From Juglans regia (taxonomy: Eukaryota > Streptophyta > Magnoliopsida > Fagales > Juglandaceae), in the NCBI RefSeq assembly GCF_001411555.2, contig NC_049904.1, positions 29,029,370 through 29,093,369 on the forward strand: a stretch of DNA of 64,000 bases. The letters are read 5' to 3'. The notes under the pieces were generated by a model. The model ran no database searches and was not told the origin of the DNA. It was given only the letters and a program-made list of their open reading frames with translations. The position numbers and the translations under genes were made by a program. Each line of letters opens with the position of its first letter. Position 1 is the first letter of the stretch. This document shows positions 22,900 to 33,587 of this stretch, in pieces.

Positions 22900-24062
22900 C
22901 AGTAAAAAAAATGCGAGCAAAAGACGCATAAAAAACACAGAAAAAAAAAGGCACAGGAAAAAACGAACAGTAAAAGAAATGCAGAGGAAAAATGTACAGT
23001 AAAAAAAAAGCATAAAAAAGCACAGAAAAAAATGCGGAGAAGAAAAACGAACATAAAAAACGTATGTAAAAAAATGCACAAGAAAAAATGTATAGGACAA
23101 AACGCATAAAAAAAACGCACAGAAAATATGTACAGACAAAAACGTACATAAAAAAACGCACTTAAAAAAATACAGAAAAAAACACATAAAAAAAGGCATA
23201 TACAAAAACGTACTGAAAAAAACGCACAGCTAAAAAACGTACAGGAAAAACGCACAGCTAAAAAACGTACAGAAAAACGCATAAAAAACGCACGAAAAAA
23301 ACGCACAGAAAATATGTACAGACAAAAACGTACATAAAAAAACGCACTTAAAAAAATACAGAAAAAAACACATAACAAAACGCACATACAAAAACGTACT
23401 GAAAAAACGCACAAAAAAACGCACTGGTAAAAAACGTACCGAAAAACGCATAAAAACGCACAAAAAACGTACGTAAAAAACATACAATAAAAAAACGCTT
23501 TTAAAAACGCACAGGAAAAACGTGCAGTAAAAAACGCATAAAAAACGTACAGAAAAATGCACAGGTAAAAAACGTACAGAAAAAACGCACAGGTAAAAAA
23601 CGTACAGAAAAGGTAAAAAAACGTATAGAAAAAACGCATAAAAAACGCACCGGAAAAACTCAGAGATAAAAAACGTACAGAAAAACGCACAGGTAAAAAA
23701 CGTACAGAAAAACGCATAAAAACGCACAAAAAAACGTACGTAAAAAACGCACAATAAAAAAACGCTTATAAAAAACGCACAGGAAAACGTGCAGTAAAAA
23801 ACGTACAGAAAAAACGCAAGGTAAAAAACGTACAGAAAAGGTAAAAAAACGTATAGAAAAAACGCATAAAAAACGCACGGAAAAACTCAGAGATAAAAAA
23901 AAGTACAGAAAAACGCACAGGTAAAAAACGTACAGAAAAAACGAACAGGTAAAAAACGTACAGAAAAGGTACAAAACGTATGTAAAAAACGCACCGGAAA
24001 AAAACGCAGAGATAAAAAAAACGTACAGAAAAGCGCATAAAAAACGTACACAAAAAAAACGA
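22900..24062. repeat. A/C-rich minisatellite, ~1.15 kb
   Basis: A degenerate tandem array built from units such as AAAAAACGTACAGAAAAACG, AAACGCACAGGTAAAAAACG and AACGCATAAAAAACGCAC. The period is mostly 10-13 bp, with higher-order repeats: one segment near 23130-23225 recurs near 23300-23405, and another near 23600-23700 recurs near 23840-23930. The long open frames on the minus strand (Phe/Arg/Cys-rich) arise from the repeat and are not genes. Confidence 0.92.
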
Positions 24063-24374
24063 TTCCTGAATCAATACTGGCTGCTGCCCGCGTTAATTAT
24101 CTTCAGGCAAAGGTGGCCAGTTGTTTGATACTGATAGTATGGAGAAGGAATATGAAAATCAAATTAAATAAGACAAATTAAAGGAGGCGGCCAAGTGTTC
24201 CAAACAAAAATCCGTTTCCAGTCAATATAAAGATCAAAGAATAAAAGATGTGTGTCAAGCACTTCGATCGATCGTCTTCATTAGAGAGGACAGTGATGGC
24301 GAGAGGGAAGATCGAACTGGGACCACGAGAACATGGAGCAAAGAGAATGGAACCTCTTTAAAGGAATTGTGCTG

Positions 24375-24450
24375 GAATATCCTATATTTTTCTTTCCCGG
24401 CGCCCGGCATATCCAAAATGCTGGTGCGAACCATGCATGTAGGATAAAAT
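24375..24450 (+). promoter_or_regulatory. Two P1BS motifs and TATA-like box of MIR399 locus 4
   Basis: GAATATCC (24375-24382) and GCATATCC (24407-24414) both fit GNATATNC; the second is the inverse complement of the locus 1 motif. A TATA-like GGATAAAATTAA begins at 24442. The hairpin starts about 90 bp downstream. This favours plus-strand transcription. Confidence 0.58.
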
Positions 24451-24540
24451 TAAAGGCCATATTATTGGATTACTGTTGCCACTCGAGCATGAGAGTTCAC
24501 ATGATGACCGGAAGTGAAGCATGCAGATGGATCTGTTGGG

Positions 24541-24654
24541 TTGATGAATAACAGTGCAGTCCTCCTTTGGCAGAGCCGCATGACAGAGAGAACATGCGCA
24601 TATTGCATTCGTACTTTCTGCTTTGCCAAAGAATAATTGCCCTGCCATTCACCC
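24541..24654 (+). ncRNA. MIR399: MIR399-like precursor hairpin, locus 4 (variant)
   Basis: The 5' arm CAGTGCAGTCCTCCTTTGGC (24552-24571) pairs with the 3' arm GCCAAAGAATAATTGCCCTG (24625-24644). The basal stem GATGAATAACAG/CCATTCACCC also pairs. On the plus strand the 3' arm gives a miR399 variant changed at positions 9 and 11, next to the slicing site. On the minus strand the other arm gives TGCCAAAGGAGGACTGCAC, which keeps the miR399 5' half. P1BS placement supports plus; sequence conservation of the 5' half supports minus. Either a diverged functional copy or a decaying one. Confidence 0.65.
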
Positions 24655-24699
24655 GCGCATGTATATTGTAATTTCATGCCACCGGCTTCATGAGCATCA

Positions 24700-25019
24700 T
24701 TGTTGGTAAGCCAACAAATTATATTTGTCTTTCTAGTAAGGATTTTATTTCAAAGATGATTAAAATAATTAATGTCATTTGTCATTTTTTTTTCATTCCA
24801 TCTTAATATTTAAATATTTGTATTTTTTCTATAAAAAAATGTGTTTAAATTGAAAGATAACAATGAAAAATTACATGTTAGTTAGGTATAATATAAGTGT
24901 GTGCTGTAAGACTTCCATATAAAATTTCTCTTGTTTCAATTGCTACCATACATATGCGCATCCTTTTTTTTGCAGGTAATTGCTAATGATACTCTTCCGC
25001 GCGATATTTTGTATATCAT
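24700..25019. other. Gene-free spacer after MIR399 locus 4
   Basis: AT-rich, nothing recognised. Confidence 0.4.
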
Positions 25020-25780
25020 TATTAAAAGCAACCCAGGCTCCAATTAAACGACGTCGTTTGGCCTTTGGAAATGTTAGTCTATATGCATAATATATATAAT
25101 ATATATAGTATTGTATATATTATATATACCAACTATATATTATTCTATTATAGTGATACTATCATAATAATACTATATACTAATACTAATACTATAGTAT
25201 AATATTAGTTACAGTGGTTTAGTATAACTATATTAGTATAAGCATAACTATAGTCTATATTAGACTATTAGTGTTAGTATATATTAGTATTAGTTATAAC
25301 TATATAATATATTACACTATATAATAATATTAATATTAGACTATTATTATTGATATATATTAGCATTAGTTATAGTGATTTAGTATAACTATAGTCTATA
25401 TTAGACTATTAGTATTAGTATATATATTAGTATTAGTTATAGTTATATAATATATTAGACTATATAATAGTATTAATATTAGGCTATTAGTATAGCTATA
25501 TATTAGTATTAATTATAGTGTTTAGTATACCTATATTAGACTATTGGTATGAGTATAACTATAGTCTATATGAGACTATTTATATTAGTATATATATTAG
25601 TATTAGTTATAGTGAGTTTAATTTATTATAACTATATTATTGATAGACTATAGTGATAGTATATTAGTATTAGTATACTAATACTAAATTACTAATATTA
25701 TTAGTATTAGGCCATAAAATGTAAATTATAATTAATATACATTATATACTAATGTATATTAATATTACTAATTTATGAAT
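25020..25780. repeat. AT-rich degenerate tandem array (TATTAGTATTAGT type)
   Basis: ~750 bp dominated by TATATTAGTATTAGTTATAG and ACTATAGTCTATATTAGACT units in varying order. Longer near-repeats have a period of roughly 100-130 bp (for example near 25260, 25385 and 25560). Almost no C or G outside CTA. No coding signal. Confidence 0.85.
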
Positions 25781-25799
25781 GTATTATGTACTTTTTTTA

Positions 25800-27240
25800 T
25801 AAAAAAAAAAACCGGAGTAAGGACCTCCGTAATTTATTGCTAAACCCCCCCTTTATGTTAGAAGAAAACCATTACAAAACCCCCTTTAAGCCATCAACAC
25901 CAACCCAAAACAAAACAAAACAGAAAACTCAAAAAACATTACAGAACCAACGCAGACTATACCAGCCGTATAGTGGGAAGACCAATTTTTTCAAGACACA
26001 GAATGCATTTGAGGAGAGGCTCCCAAACAGACTACCATTGCTTACTAGTACCTTCCACCCCCAACCTTGCCAAATAATCCGCAGATTTATTCCCTTCCCA
26101 GAATATATGAGAGAAGTGAGTGTTAAGGCCCTGTAAAATTATCATTACCTCTTCTAAAAAATCCTCAAGATATCACGTTGCACATTTTTTTTCCCCTTCA
26201 GCCATTGGACTACCAGCAAGGAATCAAGCTCAACATCAATATCAATTATTCTCATCTCTTTTAACCAACCGAAAACCATGCAATAACCCCATCAACTCCG
26301 CATAGTTGTTAGTGCCGATGCCCAGAGCTACCGAGGAAGCCATTATGATGTTTCCGTCTGAGTCCTGCACTACGCCCCCTGCTCCTGCTAATCTCGAATT
26401 CCCTCTAGAAGCACCATCTACATTCAATTTTATCCTTCTTGCAATTGGACGTTGCCATTGAACCAACCGAGGTAACCTCCACTTCGGGACCTTAACAGGA
26501 ACCTGAAATTCCTGTAAAATGGCTATATCTCTCACCGATTGCATCTTAGTTGACTTTAACTTTTCTCCAATCTTTGCAATCCAATGCGTCAGTTGCAACC
26601 AGACCTGATGACTCGAATTCTTCCTCCCTTCCATTCGAGCTCGGCACCTCCTCAACCAGAGAAGCCAAGTAATAACTGCAGATAAAAGCCCAAGTATCTG
26701 CCCCATTTGCGAACTCTTTGTAGCCTTCATGAACCACATATCAATTAAATGCCTCCATGTTGAGGCCGATACACGGCCTAGCCCCACCTGGGCAACAACT
26801 CGCTGCCACACTTCCTTTGCAACCTTACCAGATGCAAGAACATGATCTAGGTCCTCGTACCCACCTGTCAAGCAACAATCACATTTTGACACAATTGGAA
26901 TCCTTACTGACCGCAATTTAACATCCACACTCAGTGAATTATTAAGAGCTTTTCACATAGTAACATATATATTCTTTGGGAGACAAGCATGCCACAACCA
27001 ATCTGCCCATCGAACATTGGAAGCACATACTCTAACACAGTTTCATGCACTCTTGGAAGAGAATTTCCTATTCATGTTATCCATCCATACTAACAGATCT
27101 TCCCCGGCCATCTCTGTTTTTGCTCAAAACTTCCAAAACCTCAGTAGCTTTCTCCTCACCAATTAACTGAGTAATCAAACCCACATCCTATTCATTTCCA
27201 ACTCGGCAATCTTTAATATTCAAATTAGGACTTTCCACAA
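25800..27240 (-). pseudogene. Non-LTR retrotransposon (LINE) 3' remnant: zf-RVT and RNase H
   Basis: On the minus strand the 3' part of a LINE coding region can be followed with frameshifts. It has a zf-RVT zinc-binding segment (WHACLPKNIYVTM-like, then CDCCLTGGYEDLDHVL), a variable linker, and an RNase H domain starting KLNVDGASRGNSRLAGAGGV with NYAELMGLLHG. After a frameshift near 26240 it continues as ELDSLLVVQWLK, and near 26085 as EGNKSADYLARLGVEG. The longest open piece is 228 codons (26242-26928). Several stops lie in 26950-27200. No complete reverse transcriptase is present. The 3' end near 25800 abuts an A-rich run. Confidence 0.85.
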
Positions 27241-27825
27241 TACATTATGTACTTATCAAAAATTATATATTGAGAATTTATTAGGCCATAAAAATTTGGT
27301 AATAATATTTGAGTGATTTTCTTTCTTTCTTGGTAAATAATATTTTAGTGATCTTATTTACAACTTTGGTATATAAATTCAAATCTTTTGATATTTAGGA
27401 TTTTATTTTTCAATTTTAAACTGATTTTAAGTGATAAAAAAAAAATTGATGTGATTTATCAATTTCAAAGTTTTATTGATGTGATTTATCGATCCGATCC
27501 AAAAAAACTTAAAACTGGAACCAGACCGGTTCCGACCAATTTGGCCATTATGGAAACCGTTTTTGGCCGGATCAATCCAAAACCGGACCAATAAGCACCA
27601 AATATTTGTATGGACAAGGTAAGCACCAAATATTTGTCAAGGGGTCCAATAAAATACCAGTAGTTAAGATTTTCTGGAAAGGTAAGCACCAAATATTCTC
27701 ACTTTGCTCTTTATAACGGTACTAAATTAAGATGCTAAGTTACCAATTCGAGAGAAAGGACTAGTACTACTGGAGAAGGATTGAAGATCCAATGGCATGT
27801 TCTCATGAGCAGCTAATTATACAAG
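27241..27825. other. Gene-free spacer
   Basis: AT-rich. A short direct repeat GTAAGCACCAAATATT occurs twice (about 27619 and 27682), with a third partial copy near 27593. No gene. Confidence 0.45.
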
Positions 27826-28530
27826 TGTAAAGGGGTTTCCCCCTTATCAGCCCTTAAAGTAAGCCCACAATGGGCTACTGGGTAAGTAAGTTAGAGAGTC
27901 CGGCCAAGTCCAGTCATGCCCAACGATCCCTCTTAAAAGAAGTCAGTGAGCCTTCATAGAATACTTGGCCCACGAGCAAAACCCACTGATCACGAAGCAA
28001 CCCCAGTGTAGGAAAAGTAAATGGTATGGGCGGATGAGATTCACCGCTCTAATACCACCCCGATGACAAACTATCCTCGAGAACCTGCCCAGGCAGGTGG
28101 ACAAGAAATACAAAGAACCCGTGACCTCTTAACAATCTTGACAATAGGCATGAAAAGGCTTAACAGGGAACGCCCGCAGGGTAAAGTGAGTCAAGAAGCC
28201 ACGCCTCATTAATGGCACTACTACTTGGACTCCACACCGCATTAATGACACCACCCCAAAAGCCACGCAGTATTAAATGATTCTAACAACTGAACATTGA
28301 AAATGACATAAGTCTCTCAAAGTTATGGACGTACTGTCCTCACCCAAAACCTAGTATAAAAGTCAATCATGAGATATGAAAAACTCTCTCTGATCTCTTT
28401 AAATTTATACACAAATTATTAAGAAGATATACTGACTTTAACATCAGAGACTCTCCTGCCACTACTAAGACTCCCCACTTTTTGTATTTATTTAAGTGTG
28501 TAGGTGAAGGCATTAATATCCGAGTTGTGG
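27826..28530 (+). mobile_element. LTR-like repeat block B (relative of block A)
   Basis: Starts TGTAAAGGGGTTTCCCCCTT and shares ordered motifs with block A: CACGAAGCAACCC, CATTAATG(G/A)CACTAC repeats, TATA in CTAGTATAAAAGTC (about 28351), then GACTCTCCTGCC near the end. No coding region adjoins it, so it is probably a solo LTR. Ends are approximate. Confidence 0.55.
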
Positions 28531-29342
28531 AATCCGACTAAAGATGTGCAAAATACGACTATTCATGTATGAATACCATGTGCTAGCTATAAATTTGACT
28601 TTCCGGTATTTAATTTCTGTCGGCTAAACAAGATATAAAGAATTGAAAGGCATGTTTGTGTGAAATACGACGTATAAAGACAAGTCAGAGATCAGACAAT
28701 TCCGTTCTCAAGATTGGCAAAAGAGAATATTCTACACGTGATATTTTTGTAGGTGTTGGGCATGGAAAGTATTCCCTTACGCGTCCCCCGTGGGCCTCAC
28801 GGCACACGTGGGAGGCCGGAGTAGTACTAGTACTTGACTCTTCCTTCCCAAGCAAAGCAACAACAGTTTGTTCCATTTGCATAGATAGAGTACGATAGCA
28901 ACCTTTTAGTCAGCACTGTCTCATTCTTCATATTTAAAAATTCTTTTTATCATTCATTATTTATTATTACATCTTTTATAATATCCTTAAAAAAAAAATA
29001 TAAGTATAGAATGAGAAAGTAGCTAATATATAGAATTCCTCTTCTCCAATTATATAAATTGACTTTAATATATTTATATAAAAAATAATATTTTTTGCAC
29101 TTTTAAAAATAGTAGAGCCACCATTAGTGTTTTTTTCATGAGTAAATGCTACAAGCCACAAATGCATAAGAAAATTTGGGTTTTTTACATTTTTTTTAAT
29201 AGTGGAATCTATTTTTTTATTATAAAGACTTTGTTAAAACTTGTGTATTTGGAGCTTGTATATATCATCATTTTTTTTTATATATGTCTTAGATTTATCA
29301 TTTTTTTAAAAAAATAGTACGCGAGACTTATAAATTTTAAAA
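28531..29342. other. Gene-free spacer
   Basis: No coding region or named repeat. A GC-richer patch at 28775-28830 contains CACGTG in GGCACACGTGGGAG, a G-box core, but no nearby gene start explains it. Confidence 0.4.
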
Positions 29343-29688
29343 AGATGTTTGGGGAATGAGATGAGATGATAATTCTCTAAATAGTAATGAAATGATTTGA
29401 GTTAAGATATTTCATTGGATTTTAGAAAAGTAAAGAAAAAAATTTAAATTTAAATATTATAAAATTAAAATATTTTTAGAATGTAAATTTTTAATATCAT
29501 TTTATTTTGTAATTTGAAAAAATTGTATTATTTTTTGTATTTTGTTTAAGAATTTGAAAAGTTGTAATGATTAGATAAAAAAATTAAAAATTTGAAATTG
29601 AAAACTATTTATATTTGAATAATATTTGAAAGAAAATTATGAAAAATCTTAAAATAAAATAATTTGTGTTATAAAAAAATCCCTAAGA
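29343..29688. mobile_element. MITE copy, longer subtype (copy 5)
   Basis: Opens GATGTTTGGGGAATGAGATG and closes AAAAAAATCCCTAAGAG. The interior AATAGTAATGAAATGATTTG and ATTGGATTTTAGAAAAGTAA closely matches the copy at 47820-48209. About 345 bp, non-coding. Confidence 0.6.
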
Positions 29689-30566
29689 GTAACTAATTTT
29701 GATTGTTTATCTTTATCCTTAATCCAAGAAATTAAAGATACAAAAGAATGTTATTTATTATCTTTTAATTATTATTTTTATTTTGTCATCAAATTATTAG
29801 AAATATAAGCGATGAATTTCCAAGAAAATTGAAGCAAACCAACGATGATAATGTTGCCTAGTTTGGGTGTTGGAGAATGTCTTATTATTTTTTAATATTT
29901 TATAATTATTATTTTAATATTATTATAAAATGAGTGAGGTTATTATGTCATCTCATTTTTTTGGTTAAGCGTATTATCAAGTATTTGTTTTTTATAATTT
30001 TTTAATACATTTAAATATTTTTAAAAAATAAAAAAAAAATATTAATATATTTAAAATTATTTTTTTAATCATAAAATAAAAAAAATTAAAAAAAAAATTT
30101 AACTTGTCATCAATTTAAACGGTCAAATGAGAGAGGCAAAATAGATTTTCTTAAAAAAGACCTCTCTGTCACAAAGTAATTTACTGGCATAGTCAGCGAG
30201 TGACAGGCACAGAGTCGTGTAATATGGTGCAGCCTTTAAAAGAAAATTACAGTACAAACGTGTTTGGAGTTGCTATTACTATTAGAAACTTTGGCGTCAT
30301 ATATTTTCCTATTCCTATTTCATCAGGTTTCATCTAGTAATCTCCGGACCATGTCATTATCACACGCAATTTCTATCTCTTCTTAGAAGCCAAGACACGT
30401 TCCCATCAAATCCATCACTTCTTTCTGGGAAAATGCAACGCCCTCTGTAAAAGTAGTAGAAATATAACCGATGGAAGTCTTGCAAAACATCCAAGTCTTA
30501 CAAGGGTTCTTAAATTGTACGGAAACTACAAAAGTCCTCGTCTTTTTTCCTTCATAGCCGCCATCG
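29689..30566 (+). promoter_or_regulatory. Upstream region of the DUF1685 gene
   Basis: AT-rich up to about 30110, then more mixed sequence towards the start codon. The last ~150 bp are likely 5' UTR. No TATA box was assigned with confidence. Confidence 0.3.
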
Positions 30567-31259
30567 ATGGACCCAGAGGAGTTCATAGATCTCTTTGATT
30601 TTTACTGGTTCGGCCTCAAAATCTTCAAGAAACAACTACCAAATCTACAGAATTCATCCGACTTCGAAGCAAACACAGATCATCAAATTCAAGAAAACCC
30701 GCGAAAATCACAGATTTCTCGCGTCCCAACCCTCCATAGAAGGGCCCTGAGTGACCAATTGAGCTCCAAAGCAAGCTTCAATTGCGGTTCTATGTCACTA
30801 GATACAGCCCTTCTCTCACCAAAGCTCCGTACCATCCATTCTGGAAAAGAAATCACGGAACCGGAGAAAATTAAATCTACAGGTCTTCAAGTATCGTCCA
30901 AGAAGAAGGTCACAGGTATTAGAAAGAAGAGAGGCGAAACAAAGAGCCTGTCTGCCCTTGAATTTGAAGAGCTAAAAGGGTTTATGGATCTGGGTTTTGT
31001 TTTCTCAGAAGAAGATAGGAATTCAAGCTTGGCTTCAGTCGTTCCTGGGTTGCAAAGATTTGGGAAGAAAGATGAGGAAGAAGATGCTGTTGATGAATCT
31101 GCAACTTCAAGGCCCTATCTTTCTGAAGCTTGGGAGGTTTTGGATAGAAGAAAGTCACAAAACTCATTGATGAATTGGAAAATCCCTACCTTGAGCGATG
31201 ACATTGACATGAAAAATAATCTGAAATGGTGGGCTCACACCGTTGCTTCCATTAGATGA
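30567..31259 (+). CDS. DUF1685 family protein (single exon, 230 aa)
   Basis: An uninterrupted frame from ATG 30567 to TGA 31257-31259. The conserved DUF1685 core is seen as LSALEFEELKGFMDLGFVFS (about residues 131-150), SLASVVPGLQRFG after it, and near the C terminus RPYLSEAWEVLDRR and MKNNLKWWAHTVASIR. The N-terminal half is Ser/Lys-rich and variable. The family is plant-specific and of unknown biochemical function; I make no claim beyond family. Length, single-exon structure and preserved motifs suggest a working gene. The MDPEEFIDLFDFYWFGL start, with aromatic-rich residues, is typical of some members. Confidence 0.9.
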   Translation: MDPEEFIDLFDFYWFGLKIFKKQLPNLQNSSDFEANTDHQIQENPRKSQISRVPTLHRRALSDQLSSKASFNCGSMSLDTALLSPKLRTIHSGKEITEPEKIKSTGLQVSSKKKVTGIRKKRGETKSLSALEFEELKGFMDLGFVFSEEDRNSSLASVVPGLQRFGKKDEEEDAVDESATSRPYLSEAWEVLDRRKSQNSLMNWKIPTLSDDIDMKNNLKWWAHTVASIR

Positions 31260-33587
31260 TGAAAATATGGTTCCAAGTTTTGGTCTCTTTTTGTTTTTTT
31301 TTGTTTTTCATTTTTTTTTCCAATTTTGGTTTATACTTTATACATTGCTGTAAATGTAAATAAAAGCTAGAAACAACTATATCAGACTTTTCTTCCCTCA
31401 TTGTATCAGATTTTGTTGTATTGGGGTTTCAAACGGACCCCATCAAATTATCAATCACTTGTCATCCTATATCCGAACTTTAAACCTAAAATACAAGAGA
31501 TCATATAAATACATAAAATAGATTTTATAACGTATAAAATGTTTTTTTTCTGTAAAACTTTGTACATCATTGTTATGTACATAGATTCTGAAATACTATA
31601 AATTGAAGATGCGCCACCCATGTAATTTCCGGTAGAGTTTGAACTTTGAAATGGTTCTTGTGCACATAACAGAAGAAAGCAAAGGAAAAAAATAAAAATG
31701 GAAATTATAAATAAATTAATAATTTCCTCCTCCTTCCAGTCTTCCACAGTCGGTTTTGACCGTTAGTTGGTGCGCTGCCTCCAATTCAAAGGAGTCACGA
31801 ATAGTCAAACTGTAGGAAAATTCGAAGTAAAGAGGATGGATGCTATTCTCATTTCGATTCAGGCCCGTGGAAAGTAGGAAACCACTTCCGCCCACTGTGC
31901 ACACCCCAGTGCGGCGAAATACTGTAGTGGTGCAGCAAAAAGCTTTTGTGTTTTGACTTTTGAGGCAGGCTCAAGGCTTCATCTTTCGCCTCTCATTGAC
32001 AGGTGGTTGTGTTTTTAGTAGGAGAAATGATATCTGCGCAAGCGCAATAGGGTGTAAGAAATTGTCTTGGTTCCGAATTCGTGATTTTTTTTTAGTGATA
32101 AAAAATATTCTTTAATAATATAGTGATTTTTTTTAAAATATTTATGGTAATTAAAAAATTACATAAAAAAATTGAAAAGAAAAATAAAAAAGTGAAGTGT
32201 GCTTTTCGAGACACACATTCAGGAGTCAGGACATATTTTTAATAAGTATAGTTTTGCTCTTATTAAAAAAAATGATAGATATGAAATTTATATTTAAAAA
32301 AAAATTAATTTTTTAATAATAAATCTAAAAAAAATATATTTTAAGAAATAGAACGTTGAAACGAGCCCACAGTAGTGTAGAGTAGAGGGCTGAAGTGAAG
32401 AGTAGTTCATCATGAACTCCCCATCCTACATTGTTGGAGTACCATGAAGCTCAGGCAAAACACAGAGCAAAAAAATAAAATAAAATGAAGTGGTATGTCC
32501 GATAACAGCACACGAGACCTATGTCGGATAATGGTGCTAAGTAATGGGGAGATTTGGTGACGCGAGGGGTGGGAGAGATGGCATAGGGATGCATGGCTGG
32601 AGCCATAACTCTTCCCTCCGCCTTAAGACAGAAGACACAAGTAATATATGCATATTTGGGTTTTGCTTTGCCGCTTGTTTGACTTCAATTGAGAAAAGCA
32701 AAACAGTATTTGAAGAGTATCAAGGCAACTTCAATCCCTGGAGAGTTTCTAACTTTCAACACATATACCCTGTTATTTGAGTAATAGTCCCAAGTACTTT
32801 ATGTACAAGATCAATAACTTTAGATTGAGGGTCATCCAACAAGTGCTTGTTGAGGAAAACAAGTTGGGACGGTACCAAAATATACCTACAGAGGAGTTTC
32901 CCAATTCAAGTATAGGGAACATCACACGCTTATTAGGCCCCCACACAATTTGGATGTGCTAATACCTCTCCTACAAACGATTGCTATACTTGTAACGATA
33001 ACAGTATTTTGAGTCCAGGGAAGTATAGAGAATCTCTACAACTACAAGGAAACAGACAATTATTTTTCAATGTACTCATGATCTATAAATAGTATTTCAT
33101 GTCTTTAATGGAGTATCCCCAGCAAATATAACTAGTACAACTGAAGTTCCAATGGGTGGACAGTGAAAACTCTCAACAACAAGGAAATATAAAATCAAAA
33201 AGACGGAAAGGAAAGAGAAACTCTACGTATCGTGGCTCAAACAATGTTGCAGCCTTGAAAATGAAATTTATAGACATAACCTAATACTTACATAAGGTAT
33301 AAAAAGGAGGAAGAATTTCTCGTTGCATTACCAGCCACATTAACAACAAAGCAGTAAAGAATAGCCCGATCAGGTGCTAAGTTGTCAGAGTGGCAACGTC
33401 TATAATCTGAAACCTCAAATCTTCAGGGCCTAAATGTGTGAAGACCTATCTAGGCAGTGTTTCTATGTGTACATCAATATAATGCCGGAAACCACATGAT
33501 GCACCAGCTACACCATGCAAGCGTGAAAAATGACGATGCTCAAGAAGAACATTTACGTTTTTTTTTTTTTTTTTTTTTACACCCATA
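31260..33587. other. Intergenic region between DUF1685 and RING-variant genes (convergent)
   Basis: The first ~150 bp probably form the DUF1685 3' UTR. No coding region or clear transposon recognised. A T/A-rich patch spans 32080-32345. A poly-T run at 33559-33578 lies just past the RING gene stop, in its 3' UTR. Confidence 0.45.

Noticed and set aside
22837..24074. Long minus-strand ORFs rich in Phe, Arg, Cys and Val (up to 289 codons)
   Set aside because: They come entirely from the A/C-rich minisatellite; several frames are open at once because the repeat rarely makes a stop.
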